Source: Streptomyces halobius (GTDB lineage: Bacteria > Actinomycetota > Actinomycetes > Streptomycetales > Streptomycetaceae). From it: a stretch of DNA of 64,000 nt. The translations under genes were made by a program, and so were the position numbers. Positions 59,701-64,000 of the stretch are shown piece by piece (positions within the stretch are counted from its first letter, which is position 1; each line of letters opens with the position of its first letter). Under the pieces are notes generated by a model. It did not search any database. It was not told the DNA's origin and was given only the letters and a program-made list of their open reading frames with translations. Location of the stretch: the NCBI RefSeq assembly GCF_023277745.1, contig NZ_CP086322.1, positions 4,836,001 through 4,900,000 on the forward strand, read 5' to 3'.

Positions 59701-60419
59701 GTGCGCAGTGTCGCCCGGCGGTACTCGCCGGTGATGGCACGGATGGACGCGGCCTGGGCCTTGGCCCGGCCGAAGACCTTCAATGTGGGCAGCCCGGCGA
59801 CCACATCCAGGAAATGCCCGGACAGACGCGCCAGCAGCTTCCACTGACGGTCCATCCGGGACTGGGTGGCCCAGCCGATCAGGACCATGAACAGGGGGAT
59901 GAGCGGCAGTGTGACGACGATCGTCGCGGCCGAGATCCAGTCACCGGTGACGATCCGGGCCAGGACGGCGACGGGTACGACGACCGCCAGGCCCAGTTGC
60001 GGCAGATAGCGTGCGAAGTAGTCGTCCAGGGCGTCGATACCGCGGGTGGCGAGGGTGGCGAGCTCACCGGTGCGCTGCGTACCGAGCCAGGAGGGTCCCA
60101 GTGCGGTGGCCCGATCCAACAGCCTGGTACGGAGTTCGGACTTGACCGCCGCACTCGCCCGGTGTGCGGCCAGTTCCGTGAGCCAGGAGATCAGACCGCG
60201 GCCGACGGAGACCAGTGCGAGCAGCAGCACCGGTGTGCTCAGGTCGCCCAGGCCGCGTTGGTGCTGGAAGGCGCCGACCACGACCTCGGCGATCAGCATC
60301 GCCTGACCGATGACCAGCCCCGCTCCGGCCAGCCCGAGCACCACCACCGCGGCGAGGAAGACGCGGGTGGCGCGGGCGTACCGGAGCAGGCGCGGGTCGA
60401 CCGGTTTCACGTGAAACAT
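56739..60419 (-). CDS. cydDC: CydDC fusion: ABC exporter for cytochrome bd assembly
   Basis: The 1226-residue protein fuses CydD (1 to about 555) and CydC (about 640-1226), each with six membrane helices and an ATPase. Walker A motifs are LTGPSGAGKSTLLS and VVGPSGSGKTTLGQ; signatures are LSAGQRQRIALARA and LSGGQRQRLALARA. The linker between the halves (about 555-640) is disordered and carries two VSRET peptides, each encoded by a parS site. It exports thiols such as glutathione or cysteine analogues and is needed to assemble cytochrome bd. ATG 60419 overlaps a third parS (MFHVKP), with AGGAGG very close upstream. It is third in the cydA-cydB-cydDC operon. Confidence 0.95.
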   Translation of the reverse strand: MFHVKPVDPRLLRYARATRVFLAAVVVLGLAGAGLVIGQAMLIAEVVVGAFQHQRGLGDLSTPVLLLALVSVGRGLISWLTELAAHRASAAVKSELRTRLLDRATALGPSWLGTQRTGELATLATRGIDALDDYFARYLPQLGLAVVVPVAVLARIVTGDWISAATIVVTLPLIPLFMVLIGWATQSRMDRQWKLLARLSGHFLDVVAGLPTLKVFGRAKAQAASIRAITGEYRRATLRTLRIAFLSSFALELLATISVALVAVGIGMRLVHGELDLYTGLMVLVLAPEAYLPLRQVGAQYHAAAEGLSAAEEIFAVLETPLRTPGTAPAPAGTALAVEGLAVRHPGRAADSLPTTSFEVGPGETVALTGPSGAGKSTLLSVLLGFTEPSEGRVVVDGQDLASLSPESWRQRIAWVPQHPCLFAGTIAENVRLARPDADDAAVRRALEDAGTRDFVDALPDGMATRLGEAGAGLSAGQRQRIALARAFLADRPVLLLDEPTANLDGETEEAIVAAVRRLAVGRTVLLVVHRPALLAVADRVVRLPEPLVVSRETVTGPSSPVSRETTAGPSAPFVPGQGHAGNVAADEGPRAASSDVRPASGEGETVVPTPASALTRLRRTARARRARFALALLLGSLALGSAVGLMATSGWLISRAAQQPPVLYLMVAVTATRAFGIGRAVFRYAERLVAHDAVFRMLADIRVAVFRRLERLAPAGLKERSRGDLLSRLVADVDAVQDYFLRWLLPVGAAVLVGAGAVGFTGWLLPEAGAILAAGLLLAGVGVPMLSGALARRAERQLAPARGVLSTRIVDLLTGTAELTVAGALTARTDAARRADRELTRIASRSAAAAGAGAGLSALLCGLTVAAAAVAGVQAVHDGRLDGVTLAVVVLTPLAAFEAVTGLPLAVQYRQRTRRAAERVFDVLDSPAPVAEPAAPTTPPAAPFPLVVRDLTARHAGQSEPALDGVGLTLTAGRRLAVVGPSGSGKTTLGQVLLRFLDQEAGTYTLDGTDARALDGDAVRRLVGLCAQDAHIFDSSLRENLRLARRDRRDAADGDAPAPAGTDDHDLWDALGRARLADWVRGLPDGLDTMVGEHGARLSGGQRQRLALARALLADFPVLVLDEPAEHLDLATADALTTDLLAATEGRTTVLITHRLTGLDAVDEVLVLDRGRTVQHGGYAELAAADGPFRRMLERERAVDAAYGGPDVHPGLPVQAPDRVPALPA
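58723..58736. other. parS: parS site 2, inside the cydDC linker
   Basis: GTTTCACGTGAAAC, a perfect consensus ParB site, lies within the cydDC coding sequence and encodes VSRET in the disordered linker. Confidence 0.92.
58759..58772. other. parS: parS site 3, inside the cydDC linker
   Basis: A second perfect GTTTCACGTGAAAC lies 36 bp from site 2, again encoding VSRET. The spacing of 36 bp is a whole number of codons and about 3.4 helical turns. Confidence 0.92.
60404..60417. other. parS: parS site 4, overlapping the cydDC start codon
   Basis: GTTTCACGTGAAAC on the minus strand begins with the G of the ATG start codon at 60417, so codons 2-5 (FHVK) are dictated by parS. ParB bound here would sit on the ribosome-binding site region of the gene. 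Confidence 0.92.
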
Positions 60420-60451
60420 TCCTCCTGGCGAGTGCGACGGAGCGGCCTCGG

Positions 60452-61453
<1,002 letters not shown>

Positions 61454-61462
61454 GGTCGCCTC

Positions 61463-62971
61463 CTAGTACGAGAAGGCCATCGGCCGGTCGGCGTCCTTGG
61501 GGTCGCCGCCGATCTTGGTGGGCGGGTTGAGGTCGGACTCGGAGAGCTCCGGGGGCCCGGCCTTGACGTACTTCACCAGCAGCCTGACCTCGACCACGGC
61601 GAGCAGTGCGTAGAGGGTGGTGAAGACGATCATCGAGGTGAGCACCTCGCCCTGCGAGACACCCGGCGACACCGCGTCGGAGGTGCGCAGCACGCCGTAG
61701 ACGACCCAGGGCTGGCGGCCCATCTCGGTGAATATCCAGCCCCAGGAGTTCGCGATGAGCGGGAATCCGAGGGTGACGAAGGCCAGCGACCAGTACCACT
61801 TGGTCAGGCGGGCACCGAGTTGCTTGTTCTTGGTGAGCGCGAGACGGGGTGGTTCCTCGTCCCCCGTCCGCAGTTCCGGCGCGAGCCAGAATTTCCGGCG
61901 GGTGAGCCAGAGCCCGGCCAGGCCGACGGCGAACGACGTCATACCGAAGCCGATCATCCAGCGGAATCCCCAGTAGGCGACGGGAATGTTGGGCCGGTAG
62001 TCACCAGGCCCGAACTGCTCCTGCTCGGCCTTGTTGACGTCGTTGATCCCGGGGACCGGCGAGCTGAAGTCGTTGTGGGCGAGGAAGGAGAGCAGTCCGG
62101 GTATCTCGATGGCGACCTTGTTGTGGCCCTTGTCGACATCGCCGTACGCGAAGACCGAGAACGGCGCCGGCTGTTCCGTCTCCCACAGCGCCTCGGCGGC
62201 GGCCATCTTCATCGGCTGCTGCTTGAACATCACCTTGCCGAGCGCGTCACCGCTGACCGCGGTCAGGATGCCGGCGATGACCAGGGTGACCAGCCCGAGC
62301 CGGAGCGAGGTCCGCATGACCGTGACGTGCTTCTTGCGTATCAGGTGGTACGCGGATATGCCGACCATGAACGCGGCGCCGGTCAGGAAGGCGGCGGTCA
62401 GCGTGTGGAAGACGACGACCAGGGTGGTGTCCTGGGTGAGTACCTGCCAGAAGTCCGTGAGTTCGGCGCGGCCGTTGGCGGCGTTGTACCGGTAGCCGAC
62501 CGGGTGCTGCATCCAGGAGTTGGCCGCGAGGATGAAGTAGGCGGACAGGATCGTGCCGATCGAGACCATCCACATGCAGAAGCAGTGGAGCTTCTTGGGC
62601 AGCTTGTCCCAACCGAAGATCCACAGGCCGATGAAGGTGGACTCGAAGAAGAACGCGATGAGCGCCTCGAAGGCGAGCGGGGCACCGAAGACGTCACCGA
62701 CGAATCGCGAGTAGTCGGACCAGTTCATGCCGAACTGGAACTCCTGGACGATGCCGGTGACGACACCCATCGCGATGTTGATCAGAAACAGCTTGCCCCA
62801 GAACTTGGTGGCCTTGAGGTACTTCTGCTTGCCCGTGCGCACCCATGCGGTCTCAAGTCCGGCCACCAGGGCGGCGAGGGAGATCGTCAGGGGGACGAAC
62901 AGGTAGTGGTAGACGGTCGTGATGCCGAATTGCCATCGCGCCAGAGTCTCTGGCGCCAACGCCAGTTCCAC
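61463..62971 (-). CDS. cydA: Cytochrome bd ubiquinol oxidase subunit I
   Basis: The 502-residue subunit I has nine or so helices and the haem residues in their usual places: His22 in TTVYHYLFVP, the His in ISAYHLI region and the Met in the GRQPWVVYGVLRT block. The quinol-binding loop is of the short (Q-loop S) type. GTG 62971 has AAGGAG 8 bases upstream. It oxidises quinol and reduces oxygen without pumping protons. A Rex operator lies about 90 bp upstream, so the operon should rise when NADH is high, that is at low oxygen. Confidence 0.97.
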   Translation of the reverse strand: MELALAPETLARWQFGITTVYHYLFVPLTISLAALVAGLETAWVRTGKQKYLKATKFWGKLFLINIAMGVVTGIVQEFQFGMNWSDYSRFVGDVFGAPLAFEALIAFFFESTFIGLWIFGWDKLPKKLHCFCMWMVSIGTILSAYFILAANSWMQHPVGYRYNAANGRAELTDFWQVLTQDTTLVVVFHTLTAAFLTGAAFMVGISAYHLIRKKHVTVMRTSLRLGLVTLVIAGILTAVSGDALGKVMFKQQPMKMAAAEALWETEQPAPFSVFAYGDVDKGHNKVAIEIPGLLSFLAHNDFSSPVPGINDVNKAEQEQFGPGDYRPNIPVAYWGFRWMIGFGMTSFAVGLAGLWLTRRKFWLAPELRTGDEEPPRLALTKNKQLGARLTKWYWSLAFVTLGFPLIANSWGWIFTEMGRQPWVVYGVLRTSDAVSPGVSQGEVLTSMIVFTTLYALLAVVEVRLLVKYVKAGPPELSESDLNPPTKIGGDPKDADRPMAFSY

Positions 62972-63061
62972 GTCGTGCTCTCCTTACGTCGCCGTTGGAC
63001 TACGGCAGGTGTCCCGTTCGCACCCCACAGAGCGGTATGCGCGGCACAAACGGAACGGCGC

Positions 63062-63079
63062 TTGTGAACGCGTTCACAT
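63062..63079. promoter_or_regulatory. Rex operator (ROP) upstream of cydA
   Basis: TTGTGAACGCGTTCACAT matches the Streptomyces Rex site (TGTGAACGCGTTCACA core) with one end base off consensus. The core is a perfect palindrome. A further TTCACAAGC follows at 63079-63087 and forms a second, wider inverted repeat with GCTTGTGAA at 63060. Rex binding here is known in S. coelicolor. Confidence 0.88.
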
Positions 63080-63203
63080 TCACAAGCAATTATCTCCCAT
63101 GCCTCTTCGATCATTTCTGCGGGGGTACGTGATCGCGGTCACGCCGGTTCCGTGGCGCGCGCCCCCTTCCCCACGGCTTCAACATATTGTTGAATTCGGC
63201 GCC

Positions 63204-63572
63204 ATGAAGATACGGCTCTCATGGCCCGCAGGGCAGCTGACCGCCACCCTCGACGACACCCCGACCGCCGCGGCGCTCACCGCCGCGCTCCCGCTCGGCA
63301 GCACCGCCCACACCTGGGGCGAGGAGATCTACTTCGACACCGGGCTGACGCCCGCGCTGGAGGCCGACGCCCGTCAGGTCGTCGACCCCGGCACGGTCGC
63401 CTTCTGGACCGAGGGCAACGCGCTCGCGCTCCCCTACGGCCCCACCCCGATCTCCCGGGAGGACGAGTCGCGGCTCGTCTCCCCCTGCAATGTGCTGGGC
63501 CGCGTCGACGGCGACCCGCGCCTGCTCGCCACCGTCCGCAGCGGCGACCCGATCCGCGTCGAAAAAGCCTGA
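63204..63572 (+). CDS. Cyclophilin-fold protein (TM1367/DUF3830-like)
   Basis: The 122-residue protein reads MKIRLSWPAGQLTATLDDTP, then AALTAALPLGSTAHTWGEEI, YFDTGL and SRLVSPCNVLGRVDGDPRLL. The WGEEIYF strand and the overall length match a cyclophilin-like barrel family of unknown function, which lacks the catalytic Arg of true peptidyl-prolyl isomerases as far as I can tell. The start ATG 63204 directly follows an AT-rich stretch (AACATATTGTTGAATTCGG) that should hold its promoter, perhaps shared divergently with cydA. Confidence 0.75.
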   Translation: MKIRLSWPAGQLTATLDDTPTAAALTAALPLGSTAHTWGEEIYFDTGLTPALEADARQVVDPGTVAFWTEGNALALPYGPTPISREDESRLVSPCNVLGRVDGDPRLLATVRSGDPIRVEKA

Positions 63573-63614
63573 GGCCGCAGGTCAACGACCCGCGGCCGCA
63601 GGAAGAACGCCGCC

Positions 63615-64000
63615 TCAGAGCGCCTTACGGAACGCCTCCGCGGCCTCCAGGAACAGATCCATCGCCGCACGCTCCCCGATCGTCACCCGCACCCCCTCGC
63701 CGGGGAACGGCCGCACCACCACCCCGGCCCGTTCGCACGCCGCCGCGAAGTCCGACGTACGGTCCCCCAGCCGCAGCCACACAAAGTTGGCCTGCGACTC
63801 GGGGACCGTCCACCCCTGGCCGACCAGCGCCTCATACACCCGGGCCCGCTCGGCGACCAGCGCGTCGACCCGCTCCAGCAGCGCCGCCTCGCTGCGCAGC
63901 GACGCCACCGCCGCCTCCTGCGCCAGCTGACTCACCCCGAACGGCACCGCCGTCTTGCGCAGCGCCGCGGCCACCGGCTCGCGCGCCACCGCGAAGCCGA
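63615..64000 (-). CDS. Histidinol-phosphate aminotransferase-like PLP enzyme, C-terminal part (cut by the window edge)
   Basis: The frame is open at the right edge of the window and ends at 63615. The visible 128 residues are the C-terminal small domain of a fold-type I aminotransferase: [54 protein letters not shown] and a final [16 protein letters not shown] with the substrate-binding Arg. This matches HisC-type (pat/hisC) enzymes. The PLP lysine lies outside the window. It converges on the cyclophilin-fold gene with a 42-bp gap. Confidence 0.85.
   Translation of the reverse strand, partial: GFAVAREPVAAALRKTAVPFGVSQLAQEAAVASLRSEAALLERVDALVAERARVYEALVGQGWTVPESQANFVWLRLGDRTSDFAAACERAGVVVRPFPGEGVRVTIGERAAMDLFLEAAEAFRKAL

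Overview
The window is high-GC actinobacterial DNA and almost certainly comes from a Streptomyces chromosome, in the conserved arm close to the replication origin. The evidence is the strong G/C bias at third codon positions, the many GTG starts and 4-bp GTGA gene overlaps, and Streptomyces-type gene sets: a copper lipoprotein/DyP peroxidase operon, cydAB with a fused cydDC, and a PspAB/HtpX pair. Four perfect copies of the Streptomyces ParB site (GTTTCACGTGAAAC) and a cluster of DnaA boxes also fit an origin-proximal location.

Layout. Positions 1-2912 hold a decayed integrative element beside tRNA-Ser(UGA): a broken phosphotransferase, a frameshifted DUF3631 fragment, a small intact excisionase and an integrase ruined by a stop codon and an internal deletion. 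Positions 3000-15999 are mostly core genes: an HtrA-type protease, a glycerophosphodiesterase, two RsbW-like ATPases, a SEC-C protein, a primase/polymerase-like protein, a GAF/SpoIIE phosphatase, aminopeptidase P (just after a parS site), a TetR relic and a membrane protein. Positions 16132-21884 are an extracytoplasmic copper block (YcnI, Sco, PCuAC, CopC-CopD, Tat-exported DyP peroxidase). pheA, a DnaA-box cluster and serS follow, then a HAD phosphatase, a rhomboid-like protein, LysR, a diaminopimelate-decarboxylase-like enzyme, GntR plus an MFS exporter, a short MltG-like protein, and a four-gene ABC system built of two ATPase/permease pairs.

Positions 37798-42821 are a compact cluster: an M24-fold protein, an EphD-like epoxide-hydrolase/SDR fusion, a metal-dependent hydrolase and a MerR regulator. 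It is followed by a KptA relic, PspAB and HtpX. At 45391-51745 an LLM-class (F420-type) oxidoreductase gene is cut at codon 73 by a 5.45-kb insertion. The insertion carries a SWIM zinc-finger protein, a HelZ-like SNF2 helicase, a small CcbP-like protein and a VapBC-type toxin-antitoxin pair. From memory, the same combination of helicase, SWIM protein and VapBC also occurs together in Mycobacterium tuberculosis (helZ, Rv2102, vapBC37), so this looks like a travelling module of unknown function. It is the most interesting object in the window.

The right end (52120-64000) has another HAD phosphatase, an M23 peptidase, a two-GAF DosS-like histidine kinase, cydDC-cydB-cydA on the minus strand behind a textbook Rex operator, a cyclophilin-fold protein and the cut-off end of a HisC-type aminotransferase. 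Two parS sites sit in the inter-domain linker of cydDC, and a third shares a base with its start codon.

All functions are read from sequence motifs and family knowledge. No database search was run.
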